The notes: a model not told the origin generated them from the letters alone. A DNA stretch of 64,000 bases from Antrodiella citrinella (GCA_004802725.1 SGPM01000048.1:1-64000), one strand, 5' to 3'. Counted from the stretch's first letter, positions 46,891-58,977 are shown. A program made the numbers and translations.

Positions 46891-47353
46891 TTCGGTGCAG
46901 TTCGAAAGCTGCTGGTCATGTGGAATAGAATCAAGGTTGTATTTACCTCATCTCACTCGGAATACACAAAATATGTCGGTGAGCACGTAAGCACCAGCGA
47001 GTGCATAAGCGAACCGAGAAGGATCGCGGCAGCATTTGCCATCTCGTCGCGGGCCTTGAGGCCTGCGAGCCTCGCCAATCAATTGTACGAGATTCAATCT
47101 GGAGATTGCCTTCAGTTCTGCACTTTGCTGTTTTCTGCCAACCACGTTCCCGTAGGTTCCCGTTGCCTGCTTGCAAACCCACCACCATATCCTTCGTCCG
47201 AGTCGCTTTGTGAGTTCGTCGTCGAGGCGTCCATGTGTTTGTTCGCGTCCCTCTAGTCCCGTTTCACATCGTATCCGTATTTCATGATCTATACTCCGAG
47301 GACCTCTTCTCCTTGACAGACGCGAAAGGCCTTGAGGCCTAAAGCCGGTGACA
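46891..47353. other. Intergenic, nothing recognised
   Basis: Between two rightward genes. Leftward chance frames cover much of it (to 47409), but their composition is Arg-rich and no domain or splice pattern is visible. Confidence 0.35.
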
Positions 47354-49111
47354 ATGGGCATAGATTGGCAGTCTGCCCGGTCGTTGGAGGTGGTGGCGTT
47401 CGTATACAAACAGCTGGTCGTGTTTTTGCTTGGATTCTACTTGTGCGTTTCTTCCTTCTTATTGACAGTGCCACTGACGGAGTGGAATGGAAACGGATAG
47501 ATGGGAGTATGTGATCACGTTCTGGTTTGAGTGGTCTCTTGTTACGCGGAAGATTACTTTCAAGTGGTACTATGTGTGTAGCAATCAGTTCTGAGACTCT
47601 TGGGACGCGTTGCTGAACTGTCGAATGGGATAGATATCATACCTAATGGGGCGCTATTCGATGCTTTGCTTTCTATGTCTGCTGTGAGTGTATCCCGGTC
47701 ACTTTGCGCGTCACTTGCTGACTATTTCGCATCGACCAGGTTCTCCGTTGACGCAATTATGCAACCTGTCGACTGTAAAGGTTCGTCTATACCAAACTCT
47801 GCTCTTAACCCTCTACTGAAATCTGATCCTTCAGTAGTTCATCCCCTCTTGACGACTGTCGGTCTGGTCGCGTCCGCCTGCGCTACGACCAATCTTATGA
47901 TCCGCACGTTGGGTCCCTATCTTCGCATCTTGACCTGGTTCTGAATCTGACAAATGGTTGTATGCAGTGTTATTATATGGGATTACACTAAGTGGGTGAC
48001 GATCCCTTTGGCCGTCATGTCGTGTGGGCAGTTCTTCTTCTCCATATACGGTACGTCTCATTTCATGTTTCTTCCTTTCTGCCTTCTTGAATTTATTTTG
48101 TTTGCAGCAGGCACCGCAAACGCGGTAGCGTTCTGGGACATACCCCTGCGATCATGTATGTTCGAATACGAGCATTACCAGCATATGGCTTCTGTGTTGT
48201 TGTACAGTACGTTCTCACGTCTCCTTTTCTCGCCTCCAAGTCTGCTTACGATCATGAAATCGACTTGTACAGCGACGGTATACGATTTCATCATCCTCAT
48301 CTTCACGTACGTTCGCATTCAGAGGAGTAACACGAATTCAAGATTGTGGTCTTCGTTGCGCGATCAGGGGATCTTGTATTTCGTGTTCACTAGCTGTGTG
48401 AATGTCGTCTCTGCGGTAAGTCCCAGCACCATTCGTTAGCCAAAAATTGATGGAATGTTTACTGATTTTTGACTGAGTAGATCATCATATGGTTACACTT
48501 GAATGGTATGTGGATAGTTTCTGTCTCCACGTTTGCATGTCTGACGTGTTAGTGAAGATGGCATGGACGCAGTTGTCTCTCCACCAGGTACGTGCCTGTT
48601 GTAATCACTAACGTATCCACTGGGTACTGACTGTCTCACAGCTACCGCGATCAGCGTTATACTCTCTTCTCAATCCGTCATATCTCTTCTACGGAGTGAC
48701 TCAAGCAGCGGTGCCGAGTACGTTCATCCAGTGCGCTTATGACATTGCTCATTGCCTATTTTCATTTCGTGGATTCGTTTTGTTCTTCTCTCAGTACACC
48801 AAACAGCAACAGAAGACAAGATGGGGATAGAGACTCGAAGTATAACGCACAACAACTCACCACGCAGATTGACTTCCCCGTGTACGTCCTCCTTTCCTCC
48901 CTCCCTTTCTTCTCTAACGCTCAATTTCATTCTCTTGCTCTACAGCTCAATATACGGCCCCAACTCCATCGAACTAGCCCGTAGCGCGAATGCTTCCCAA
49001 TCACGTCTGTCCAGCGTTGTCCGATTGGGGGAAGGGGGCGTCACCCGGGCCTATGAGTGGTGGGATACACACGTACCCGCCGAGGCCCTCTCTTCCGCCT
49101 GTGGCAAGTAG
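47354..49111 (+). CDS. Multi-pass membrane protein of a basidiomycete-specific family, frame disturbed
   Basis: The start MGIDWQSARSLEVVAFVYKQ and the first helix LVVFLLGFYL join across a 58-nt intron to WEYVITFWFEWSLVTRKITF, a pattern common to a large Agaricomycete membrane-protein family of unknown function. Further exons give FSVDAIMQPVDCK, LLTTVGLVASACATTNLMIR, DYTKWVTIPLAVMSCGQFFF, FEYEHYQHMASVLLY, TVYDFIILIFTYVRI, LYFVFTSCVNVVSA and ATAISVILSSQSVISLL, i.e. about seven helices. The cytosolic tail contains IYGPNSIELAR and ends SSACGK at 49111. At about 47574-47590 the helix segment KWYY and the next segment VLRLLGRVAELSNGID lie in different frames, with 14 bases between that cannot be a normal intron. 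The gene is therefore either disrupted or misassembled there. Confidence 0.6.
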
Positions 49112-49309
49112 TAGTATGATCGTGTCGGATGGTATCTTTGATGTTGCGTAGTTTACTTTGTCTAACTTTTTCACATACCTTCGTTTCCGCATTCTGTTTT
49201 CTTTCGTTTGTTTTCGTCGTCGTATCATAGCTTTCGGAGCCTGGTCTGTATAGTTTGCTATATTCCTATAATCATTTCACAGCTATCGATACATACAGCC
49301 TCACTTTCA

Positions 49310-50204
49310 TCACAACACGTTGTTCCCCGTTCCACGCTGGAAGAAGACGCAAGAGGTGTCTGTCAGACGGTACTGCATGGCCAAAGTGCGTGGTATTGGT
49401 TTATAGGACGGGCTGTAGACACCTGGTCCAGGATGCAGTGCCACCTGTCATTCATCGTTGAACAAAAAGATTAGAGTCAGGATCAAAGGGACTTACCTCT
49501 CCGCTGACTGAGCCACTCCGTCCCGAACCGAGCGGCAAGACTTCCATGTGGTGTGTGCATAGCTGGAGAAGTGATCGTGAAAGGTCTTCGAGATCTTCGG
49601 ATGTCGTGAGGTGTTGTCGGACGACCAAAGCCGCGGACACCTAGATAAATGGTGCGGACAAGGTGAATTTTTGGCCTACGAAAGAATGAAGACTTAGATA
49701 CATACTTTTCGGCAAACGCTGCTCAAAGCACGGACAAAGCGTGTGATGTCCTCCGTAGAGAATCCTATCCATTCGAGCACGGATATATCATCAACAATGA
49801 CCAAAGGAGCTGGATCATCCTCTGGCCATTGTTGCAATGTACGCTGGATCGGATCAAATAGCGACCTCAGGTTCGCGGAGTCGGATGACGGGAGGTCACG
49901 ACTATCCAAGAAGACGACCGTGCCTGAAGCTATATGCTGGGTCAGGTTGACATTCTGGATGGAATGACAGTTTATCAGCGTCGACTTGTCGCATTCTAAT
50001 CCAGCATCGGCTTACAGCTCTCCCAGCAAGGACTTTCCACCTTGTCAGACTTTCCGACAAGGATAAGATCAAGCATCTGGCGATTTTTGACTTCTTCAGA
50101 TGTGAGACGAGAAAGCGATGAAGGAGAAAATCGGCGGGAGATGCGAGTTGATCTGAGATATACAGGAGTTCGCGCGAGGCTGGCAACGTTGTAGGAGGGA
50201 ACAT
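49310..50204 (-). CDS. ELP6: Elongator complex subunit Elp6
   Basis: Elp4-Elp5-Elp6 form the RecA-like hexameric ring of Elongator, which supports wobble-uridine modification of tRNAs in the cytosol. The start is the ATG at 50204 (MFPPTTLPASRELLYISDQL); the frame upstream has no ATG. RecA-fold segments follow: FLLHRFLVSHLKKSKIARCL, ILSLSESLTRWKVLAGRA, then after introns NVNLTQHIASGTVVFLDSRD, PLVIVDDISVLEWIGFSTED, VSAALVVRQHL, LLQLCTHHMEVLPLGSGRSG and AMQYRLTDTSCVFFQRGTGN. The stop is at 49310. Like other Elp6 proteins it lacks a Walker A motif. Four introns. It shares a 339-bp divergent promoter region with the F-box gene. Confidence 0.85.
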
Positions 50205-50543
50205 CTTCTTTGTGGCCAAGGCAAAGAAACTATTGAATGTGCTGGGTGAGGCCCGGGAGGGTTTCTAAATCGATGTGCTCGATTTGGGGGGCAGAAGAGG
50301 CTGCAGCATAACAGATGCAAATAACGGTCGTGATCCTTCAGAGTCACCCACGTCTTGTCACATACTATTTGCATGTCTTTCGCCTCCTTTCACTCAACAC
50401 GAGGAGGATTTCTTTGTGTTGTTATCAAAGAATGTCAAAGGTCTTTATCAACGACTTCCCTTTGTTCGCCTCTTAAGCGCCACGCCGGACACCGTACATA
50501 ACGCGGTGGCGAGTGCCAACGGTCCTGCTATTCTGCTTTCCTC
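50205..50543. other. Divergent promoter region (ELP6 / F-box gene)
   Basis: This 339-bp gap separates two start codons in opposite directions. No clear TATA box was seen on either strand. Confidence 0.4.
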
Positions 50544-52230
50544 ATGTCTCTGCTATCCGACCGTCGTACCTCCCATGCAACTGCAACGCACGGAGAATAT
50601 GAGCAGGAGTTACGTTTTTTCGCAAAATGTCTAGTCATCTCTTGCGTCGGTTTTTTGGTCATGTCGTACTGGGCAGTCTACGGTGACATTAAAGTTGGTT
50701 TTGTTGTCGAATTTCATCATAAGGTCAGTCAATCCTCTTTTGGAATTCACATATCTTCCTGACCCTATTCATCATCTCTTCCAGAACGGCTGCCTGAAGC
50801 TCACGTCGGGGCAGAGTCAGTCGCTGAGCAACAGATCTCTTGCGCCCCTTCGGAAGAAGGTCAATCCTTCGGCAACGTGCGAAATGCCCTACGAACTCTG
50901 GAAGATCATCTTTCTGCACGTTGCTGCCGACCTCCCATTCATCAAAGCACGGGAAAGCGCCAAAATGTCTGCTGTCTGTCGTTTTTGGAGGCAGATTGTC
51001 GTGGAGTCGTCAGAGTTGTGGGATGTATTCGCTTTGGACCTCGATCGCACAATGGACGAGAGGAGCATTTTGTTGATGATACGACGCTCCGGCCTTCGTC
51101 ACTTGCACGTCTACCTTACGCATCAGACCCCTGAGATGCGCCGTTGTTCTTCGACGGAACATGAATGTGCGCGGCTTCGTCGGTTCATCCACATCTTGTC
51201 GCTATGCATGGGTCGTGTCAAGACGTGGCAGGCTGAATTGTCTTGCTCCTCCTCTGCGGGAGATATGATGTTGAACATGCAGGGCGCAGCGACCTCTTTG
51301 AAAGAGCTGACCTTGCTCTGCCCTTTGTTCTCCAGGCAGGATCCGAGGAACCGAGCAGAGCCAGCTCAGATTGTTTTCAATCTGTCTCCCTGGATTCCGC
51401 GTTTTCAGGCACCACACCTCGAGAACCTCACTCTGTCTGTAGCATGCTTCCGAATCACGCAAACGTTGTCCCATTTTGCCAGTATACGTTCTTTGACCTT
51501 GGTCCTCGGCACGGAGAACGTCGCACGATCGCTCGATGGCGGTCTTCTATTGAAGACTCTTGCTGCCTTACCCTCTCTCACCTATCTCAAGATAGATGGC
51601 TCCTCTGTACCGATATTTGATCTATCCAACAGCAATTTCCCCGCTGTCGTCTTCGAATTCCCTTCCCTCCAATACTTGTGCATGGACACAGTCTCCAAAA
51701 ACCTTTTCACCAGCCTCCTGACCTGCGTCAGATTCCCTGCTTTGGTGCGGTTAGATATCACCAATCTATATCACTTCCTCACGCTGTATCGCATCTTTAC
51801 TCATCTCAACACCCAGGCCAACGCACCTCTCCTCCAAACCCTCCGCCTATGCCAGTTCGGTCCCAATGTGCTCTGTTCCATTTTCCCTCACCTCACCTTC
51901 TGCCGGACCCTCATCCTCCACCAGGCTGTCACTCTTGATGACCCGCAGCTGTTGATGCTGAGTATGCCTCACGGGACGGAGACCTGGTTCTGCCCAAATG
52001 TGACCTCACTGGAGTTAGATCGTGTCCCTTTGATCACGGTGCATGCTCTGCGTTGTCTCGTCCGGGAGAGGAAGACGCAACATGCAAACACCCCTGGTCA
52101 AGGGCCTAATGCCCTTGTCGATCTGAAGGTGTTCCACACAGCTCCTCTAGGAGAAGTGCATAAGGCGTGGTTCCGGGATAACGTCCCCACCTTTCATTGG
52201 GGAGTTCGTCGCGCAAGTATAGACGTTTGA
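50544..52230 (+). CDS. F-box protein with leucine-rich-type C-terminus
   Basis: Substrate-adaptor candidate for SCF ubiquitin ligases. The F-box reads EMPYELWKIIFLHVAADLPF and SAVCRFWRQIVVESSELWDV. It is followed by about 400 residues of irregular leucine-rich repeats (SLKELTLLCPLF, HLENLTLSVACF, SIRSLTLVLG, SLTYLKIDGSSV, SLQYLCMDTV, NVTSLELDRV), a layout typical of the expanded F-box family in Agaricomycetes. The long exon 50785..52230 is uninterrupted. Joining it through a canonical 61-nt intron (50724..50784) to an upstream exon starting at 50544 gives 541 residues. The added 60 residues include a hydrophobic segment CLVISCVGFLVMSYWAVY, which could be a membrane anchor. The alternative start is the ATG at 50884, just before the F-box. 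Confidence 0.85.
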
Positions 52231-52675
52231 TCGAGGTACGCTCGTGATCCCTGGTTTGTCTTATCCTATAACAGTTCCTGACCTTACATTCTTTTTTCTT
52301 AGAACGCTGGTCGTTCCGTCTTGTGTTAGAAACTGGAGAGGACTCGAGTTGTTGTTGTATTCACCGATGTTCAAGAATGTCAGTCTGTATATTATACCAA
52401 CAGTCTGTAGTATCTACCTATCTCTGTTATCTGAGACTTGACTGCCTCCTCCCTTTGAACTACATCCTCCATACAGATATTAATAATGCTTGTCTGCAAT
52501 TTCAAAGAGCCATGATTCGGATGCTGGGCGTTCTCAGTCCGAGCAATGTGGGCGCCTATCCTGCTCGTTCCCAAGTTCCAACCTTCAAGTTCACGCTCAT
52601 CGAGGCTCGCGACGACGAGAAGATACCTCCCGTCTATTTCATCGTTCTTGAAACAATCACGACTCAAGTCATCTC
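52231..52675. other. Intergenic, nothing recognised
   Basis: A 445-bp gap between two rightward genes. It contains only chance open frames and presumably the promoter of the MMTAG2-like gene. Confidence 0.4.
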
Positions 52676-53494
52676 ATGTTCGAACCTGTAAGAGGCGGGA
52701 CACGAGGTGGTCAGGCAGAATTCAAGTGGGCGGATGTTTCAGCGGACAAGGACCGAGAGGTGGGTCTTAGTCGACTCTGAATCATGGTAATTAGACTGAC
52801 TATTACTGCAGAATTACTTGGGACACAGTATCAATGCACCCACTGGCCGCTGGCAGAAGAACAAGGATGTCCACTGGTACTCTCGAGACAAGGATCAGAC
52901 CGAGGAAGAGCGGCTTGCAGAAATCAAGAAGATCAAGGACGCCGAAGCTGAGGCAATGGCTGCAATGCTGTATGTCTCTCCTCCGTACTGCGCAATCTCT
53001 CACTGATTCAGCGTATCTGCGATAGTGGTTTTGCCGCGAAACCTGGGACCTCTGCGTCAGCTGGCGGCGGCGCTGTCTCTGGTGCCAATGCCGTTCCTGT
53101 AGTTCCCAAGGCGGGGGCCGCCGTTGGGGAAGAACTTGACCCAGAGAGGGAGGAAAGGAAGAAGCGGAAAGCGGAGCGGAAGGAAGAGAAGAGACTGAAG
53201 AAAGAGCGGAAAGAGAAACGGAGAGCTGAGCGCGGGGTGCACGAGGATGGCGAGGATGGCGACCGGGAACGACGACGTCACGACCGGGACCGCTCACGCT
53301 CACCGAGGAGAGACCACGACGAGCCACGTAGTAGGCGGGCTAGATCGTCGCCGCGCGAGGGTTCACAGGCTAGCCCTGACCGTGACTACGGTGCTTTCGA
53401 TCGCGAGCGCGAGCGCGAGAGAGACCGGAGACGTTGGGATGACAATCTCCGACGCGAACAGTCATCCGGCGCGCGTTGGGGTCGGGATAGATGA
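52676..53494 (+). CDS. MMTAG2-like (multiple myeloma tumour-associated protein 2 N-terminal domain) SR-type protein
   Basis: The ATG at 52676 gives MFEPVRGGTRGGQAEFKWAD, then VSADKDRE. A 52-nt intron (52760..52811) joins NYLGHSINAPTGRWQKNKDV and HWYSRD. This is the diagnostic conserved N-terminus of the family. A Glu/Lys-rich helix follows (ERLAEIKKIKDAEAEAMAAM), then after a second intron a low-complexity region. The C-terminal half is strongly charged (EERKKRKAERKEEKRLKKER) and ends in an RS/RD-type domain (RDRSRSPRRDHDEPRSRR, RERERERDRRRWDD) characteristic of splicing-associated nuclear proteins. It probably acts in pre-mRNA processing. Three exons, about 233 residues. Confidence 0.88.
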
Positions 53495-55169
53495 TGAAGA
53501 CGTTACTGGTGAAACTGCTGCGTTTCCTGGTCTATGGAGCGCGTGATGAGTATGTGCGAGTTTCCGTATCTATTGCTTTTTACACCGTGTTTATACTACA
53601 TGTTTTAAGTTCTGTGCTAGTCGTGTCAAGGCGAAGTGATATCCGCTTCTTCTCCGAAATGTTTGGCACTATGCTCCTCCGCAAACATGGATGCACCAGT
53701 TATGCAGCTGGTTATTGCTCTTTGCTACACTCCTCTTACCCGATAGATTGTCATCTGTCGATGAGCCGCTCCGCTCTGCGCTATTCGCCTGCTTCTCTGC
53801 ACCCTTCCTTACCATGCCGGAATGTGAACATCACTATTTATACTTAATTGCAAGTTTCGTTGTTGTGCGATGGTTCCGAGGTTGGATTTTGCGAAGTCCG
53901 ATATGCAGCTAACGCATCAAGCAGCTTTCCAAGAACTAGGCACTTCTCGGAAGGGAGATTCTGAGGCTCCAAAGATGGCGATCCAATTTCTACGAATACA
54001 TTGAGGTTAGTGTCTCAGTCAATCCTTCATGCTTGTTTTGTTTTGGCGGTGTCTAGACAGTCACATCGTCGTGCGCTACTAAAGGCCTTTACAACAACCG
54101 TTGCAGGAGCTGCCTCAAAGTTGTTTGCCAACAGCCGTGAACATCCGTACTGTCGCGGGTGAATGCAAGCGCATCATAATTATCGTTATAGTCAGCTGGC
54201 GGATATGTTTACCCCAACTCTAGTCGTGGCAACGCGTCGCTCAGCACAACAAATTGGCAACAGGCGGAGTTGACGGAGCGTTTCAGTGCGCACGCCTACT
54301 CATTTCAGCTCCGTCATCGATGGGCGGAGTGTCCCCTGCGGCGGCAGCCTGCAGGCATGCGTTTCAGCACAACGTGGACGATGCCCGGCCTGTTAGTCGT
54401 TTTACCTTGCGCATCCCAGTCATTCGAAGACGTTTCAACGGTTTCATGGGTCGCAGGCTCCCTATTCCACCGCAACGTTGGGTGGTCGCCGGTACGGCGC
54501 ACCTTTGTGGCGCAAAACGTGGCCATCCCGAGACTATACTCGCTACCTCATGCCTGCTAGGTCCGTCTCATTTCCCGCCTCTTATGATACTACACTACAT
54601 ACTTGCCTCCCGAACAGTCTAGATTATAATCACTAAGACGTCAATGCGCATGTTACAGCCGCAGCTTAGGACCGCTGAAGGTGTGCAAGGTGTGCTGCTC
54701 GATGAAGGGTCCGATTGCTTTTTGCGCACATCTCAGCCACGGCAAATGATGACGCCACACAGTCAAATCATCGGCCAGGGCAAGACGATTCGTATCTCGG
54801 ATATACGGAAGTCTTTGCAGGCGAGCGGGCGCCTGCAGCTTGCATTTCACCTTCTTCGGTTTAGCGAGCCTTAGCGCTACCCATTTCTGCATCGGAGATC
54901 TCAGTCATTCGAACTGAAATACTTCACTCACTTCACCAAAATGACCCTCAGCCTTCTTCCTCTCACTTCCCGGTGTGTGGTCGTACACTTCCATTCCTCC
55001 TTCTGAACTGCACGGTATATAATATCCCATCGTCGCTCTGTCATCGTCAACAAATTCCCCTCGCTTTCATCTATCCGCGTCTCTTCTAACGCATTCAACA
55101 CTCGCTCAACTGTACCAACCGTCCCTTTCGTCTTTTTCACTACCCATAATCAGCACCAGTTCCCTCGCT
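53495..55169. other. Intergenic, nothing recognised
   Basis: 1.7 kb between two rightward genes. The open frame at 54254-54622 lacks an ATG and has unremarkable composition. No RNA gene or repeat was found. CT-rich DNA just before 55170 is typical of a basidiomycete core promoter. Confidence 0.4.
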
Positions 55170-55850
55170 ATGTCTACGACCTTCGGAATCGATCTTCTCC
55201 TCAATGACAAGTCCCCTAACAACCTCACCGACTCGGAGTTTGTCGACATGTACGAACGCCTGCGCTTGCGAGTACATTGTACACTGCGCAGCTCGGACCG
55301 CACCGTCATCATGGTCTACAAGTCGAGCGTTCACGCCCCCATCGCCTGCTTGGAATTCGGTGCTGAACACGCCCTTGGCACCGTAAAGGTCGCTGGGCAG
55401 GAGTCTGTACCAATGAATGATTATTTAACCCGGGTGTCTCGGAAGTACGTCTCTCCATAAAATCCATTTGCTCACTGCTTACATGATCTACTAGCTCGCG
55501 AGTCAGGAAGTTCGTTGCCTCCGACGGTCAGACGTATACTTGGAGCTACGAGGGTGGTGATGAGACGGAATGGCAGGTAAGCTTAGCAAGCAGACGCGCC
55601 GTTTGGGACATAAGCTGACCGCGCCACAGTGCTTGAACTCACGGTCATATTCGGTCGCCACCTACGTCGTCAACAAGACTGCCAATCCGACTCAAGGGAT
55701 GGTGGCGGTTGACGAGAAGTACATTCATATCGCTGGCGGTACGAATTTTGCGTTTCCGCTCATATCCTCTTGAGTAACACATCCGTTGCCTCCACAGAAC
55801 TCCTTGTGAGCCTCATCATCATGCGCCACATCCTCAAGTACAATCTGTAA
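55170..55850 (+). CDS. DUF6593-domain protein
   Basis: The second member of this basidiomycete family in the window. From the ATG at 55170 (MSTTFGIDLLLNDKSPNNLT) come MYERLRLRVHCTLRSSDRTV, MVYKSSVHAPIACLEFGAEH, ALGTVKVAG and VPMNDYLTRVSR. After introns, VRKFVASDGQTYTWSYEGGD and EWQ give the central aromatic motif. The end is VATYVVNKTANPTQGMVAVD, EKYIHIAGELLVSLIIMRHI and LKYNL. Roughly 185 residues, four exons, small GT-AG introns. No transmembrane helix or catalytic motif. Function unknown. Confidence 0.8.
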
Positions 55851-56984
55851 AAGTATCATTACACCACCACACGATGAAGACCCTCGCTCCCTCTAGTAGG
55901 ACATGGACTCCGCTTCGCCCATTGTAATCATTGTTTATAACAGTGCATCTGGTCTAGTCTGTCGACTCTTATGTTACCACGCCTGCCATCATCATCCTGG
56001 CTTTTCCCCTCGTCTCGTTCTCTCTGCCAGTCTCGACGCTATTCCTACTCATACCGTAAATCCTAATTCGCCTGTGGTTTGTGCCTCCTTGCCACTGTCT
56101 TCCTTGTAGAAACATTGATGTTCCCTGCCCCATATTACAGTAGTAGCATTGCTCGGGTCCGGATCCATAATTCCTAGTAGCCTAGTTTCCTAGTTCCCAT
56201 ATTCGCTTCGTAGCTACAGTCGGATAATTCCTTACCTAGTCTTTCTATTCTAGTCCCCGCTCCTACCCCGTTCGTACAGGTTACGTAGTCATGATAATAG
56301 TCTAGTTGACCTTTGACGTTCGTATTGTTCTAATGAATCACTCTGTGTCGTTTGATTCAATCTTTGCTGGATGCTTATTCGTTGGATCAAGTCAACTCTA
56401 TTTTCTTGGCGACGACCCATGGCACTATAGAATCCGAACTTTGCCGCAGGATCACATTTGTTCTGGACGTTCATTATCGTCACACGAGTCTACTAACCAG
56501 CCACGTTCACGAAGAAGGTTGCGTCCACAAGTAGTATCGGTTGATTTGCACGGCAGAGAAGTCACAGAGATCCTAGTATAACGAGAACAATATGTCCCCA
56601 ACAAGCCAGCCATCACCGTGCATAAGTCACGGGGTCGAAGGAATAAGAGCAAGAACGAAAGGTGCACTAGGTATGAAAACAGAAGGGTAACGGTACGATA
56701 TAGTGAGGGTAAGCGCGTACTTAGATGTGGTATGATAAAGAGGTATATATACGGAAGAGTGCGTTTGGGAACGTAGAGATGGTGAGGAAGCATGGTTCTA
56801 GAGCCTATGTCAGGAAATATTATCTGCAAACAAGTGAAGGCAGAAATGGAGGGTATGATACACACGGGAAACGAGCGGTAAAGAAATGGGCGTAGGATAT
56901 ACAGTAAAAGGATATATGTGCTTGCTTCTGAATCCGAAGACGAGACCGTGTCGGAGAAGGCGAGAAGGGGAGACGCCACAGCGA
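55851..56984. other. Convergent intergenic region
   Basis: Between the DUF6593 gene and the leftward hydrolase. An open frame immediately beyond the hydrolase stop (56452-56979) is hydrophobic but has no ATG-supported gene structure and most likely reflects 3' UTR. Many CTAGT/CTAGTT words lie at 56.16-56.3 kb. Confidence 0.4.
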
Positions 56985-58977
56985 TCAGCGGAGTATCCGA
57001 CTCAACTGAGGAACCGAAGTAGTGTGGTGCGCCATCACCTTCGCCATGGTGCCCTTGACGACTTGCTGTTCCGCGCTGTGCATGGTAGGGTCCATCATCA
57101 TACGCCGCGACCGAGCAACCTGCATCTGCGTCAACGACACGGGCTCCGTGTCCAGTAGCTCGACCGTTGGTAGAGGCATGGGGGTCGGACGCGGTGGAGA
57201 TACCGGTGGGGGAGCCGGCTTCGGTGGCTGCTTCGATAGCTTGCTGGGCAACTTCAAACGCCTCTTCTCCTTCTCCTTCGGTTTCTTCTCCACCACTAGA
57301 GCAGCTCCGATAAGGATTTGGTAAGACACGGTCGAAAAAGTGAGCTTACCAGAGTATGAATAGCCATCCGCGCCATCGCTCAGCCAATGATCGCCTCTCT
57401 CTGAGAACCTATGGAGACGATGGTCAGCACATCAAATTCTCCTCAAGTCACAAGCGATCCACGAGTGACTCACTTGCGCAGTGGTCGACCATCCATACCC
57501 AGTGGTGACCAGGCCTTTCTTTGACCCTTAGCGTACGCTGCTACTGCACCATTTTGTGACCGCTCGACTTCATCCGTAACGCAAGAAAAACTAAGAGGAC
57601 ATTTCAGATCCCGCGACAAGAAGTTGGAGTCGACCTTGAATGCCGCGAGTCGTTCAAGTGCTGCTTTCATCACCTTCTCGCACGAGTCTACCTTCGGCGC
57701 CAGGTCCGAACGAGTCCGGGGAAGTCTGGAGATGAACTTGTTGAAGGTCTGGTTGACGATCGACGAACTGAATACGGTGAGGATTCCGATCTCAGCTATG
57801 GAGTGATGCAGCAGACAAAGAGATTAGATGTCGTTCATTTCCAACGTGAGAAACGTACCTTTCACAGTGAAGATGACCGCTCCACCGGGCACATTCACGA
57901 GCGCATCTCTCAGGTCTTCCGCGTTCTGCATTGGATATATGGGATTTTTGTCCGCCTATACGATTGTTAGCACATTGTGAGAGGCGAGGGAGCATAACTA
58001 TACCTGAATAATGAGTGTCGGCACTTTGATAGCAGAAAGCTCCGGAGGCGTCATTTGAGTCCTCTGTGGGACGTAAGTTCCGACGTGTGTGTAATAGACC
58101 TCAGACAGTACGTACGTTCAGGGCAGCTTGTGCAAAAGCAATGAGATGTGACCGCTTCCATGGTGGATGATGACTCTGCCAAAAGGCTACCATCTATGAA
58201 ACGAACGTGAGCAGTTGCAAATATATAAGCGTTTGGTGTCCTACCTCGTCTTGAATATCTACATGTGTTGTCTACGAGTCGTGTAAGCATGCGAAGTTTT
58301 CAGTGACGTAAAGGAACACACGCACCGGATTGGCACAGTATGAAAGCAGCAGCTTGTTCGCGTGTTCATAGGTCTCCAAATCCTCGGCGTATCCCCACAG
58401 CTGGCAAAGCTCATCGTACGCATCGAACACGCCCTTCATTCTGAAGATGATCGTCCGATCAATGAGTATTCATTGAAGTGAAATTAACGGATCACGTACT
58501 CTGTCTGAGAAGGGATACTGCACAGTGTCATACTCAGACACAGATCTGGGAACCTATAAAATAACACGTGAGGGACCGCTCTGATAACTTGGGGGGAGGG
58601 GGAACAAACTCACAAGGCTGCGAATCTACATATTGCATACGCAAAATTTCGCTGGCGAAGAAATGGGCGGGAGGCAAGGCGAGGTAATGGAAGGCATGTG
58701 CCAGATCCGCGGCAGCAACCCAGAGATCGTACTTGCCATTGTAACGAGTAACAGAGCGTCCAGACACTCTGGTGTCGAACACGATGATGTTGTACTTGGT
58801 TCGGAGTCGCGGATCGTCCAGCTGTGGAAAGAGCCAGTCTGAATCCAAGTGGAGGGGATGTATCATCACAATTGTGGGTTTCTCCGGATCGAACGCGCCC
58901 ACATTTCCTGTCGCGGTGTTGGTGCGATAGAATATTGAAACATAGTCCTCCTTCGAAAGCAGGTCGACGTGCGGCAT
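56985..58977 (-). CDS. Alpha/beta hydrolase-fold protein with a single-base frame break
   Basis: The start MPHVDLLSKEDYVSIFYRTN at 58977 leads to the oxyanion-loop region TIVMIHPLHLDSDWLFPQLD, then YNIIVFDTRVSGRS and DLAHAFHYLALPPAHFFASE. After the A4 run at 58643-58646 the continuation FAYAICRFAALFPDLCLSMT is in the next frame, so one base appears missing. The nucleophile elbow position reads F-A-S-E-I instead of G-x-S-x-G. Later exons give MKGVFDAYDELCQLWGYAED, LSAIKVPTLIIQADKNPIYP (the strand carrying the acid loop) and PGGAVIFTVK. A long C-terminal extension follows, including SRDLKCPLSFSCVTDEVE and a Pro-rich basic tract (KPKEKEKRRLKLPSK, PPPVSPPRPTPMP) not usual for simple hydrolases. 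Activity is doubtful. The frame break may be an assembly error. Confidence 0.7.

Noticed and set aside
56452..56979. Hydrophobic 175-codon leftward frame beyond the hydrolase stop
   Set aside because: It starts just after the hydrolase stop and has repetitive Leu/Ser/Tyr composition typical of CT-rich untranslated DNA; no splice or domain support.
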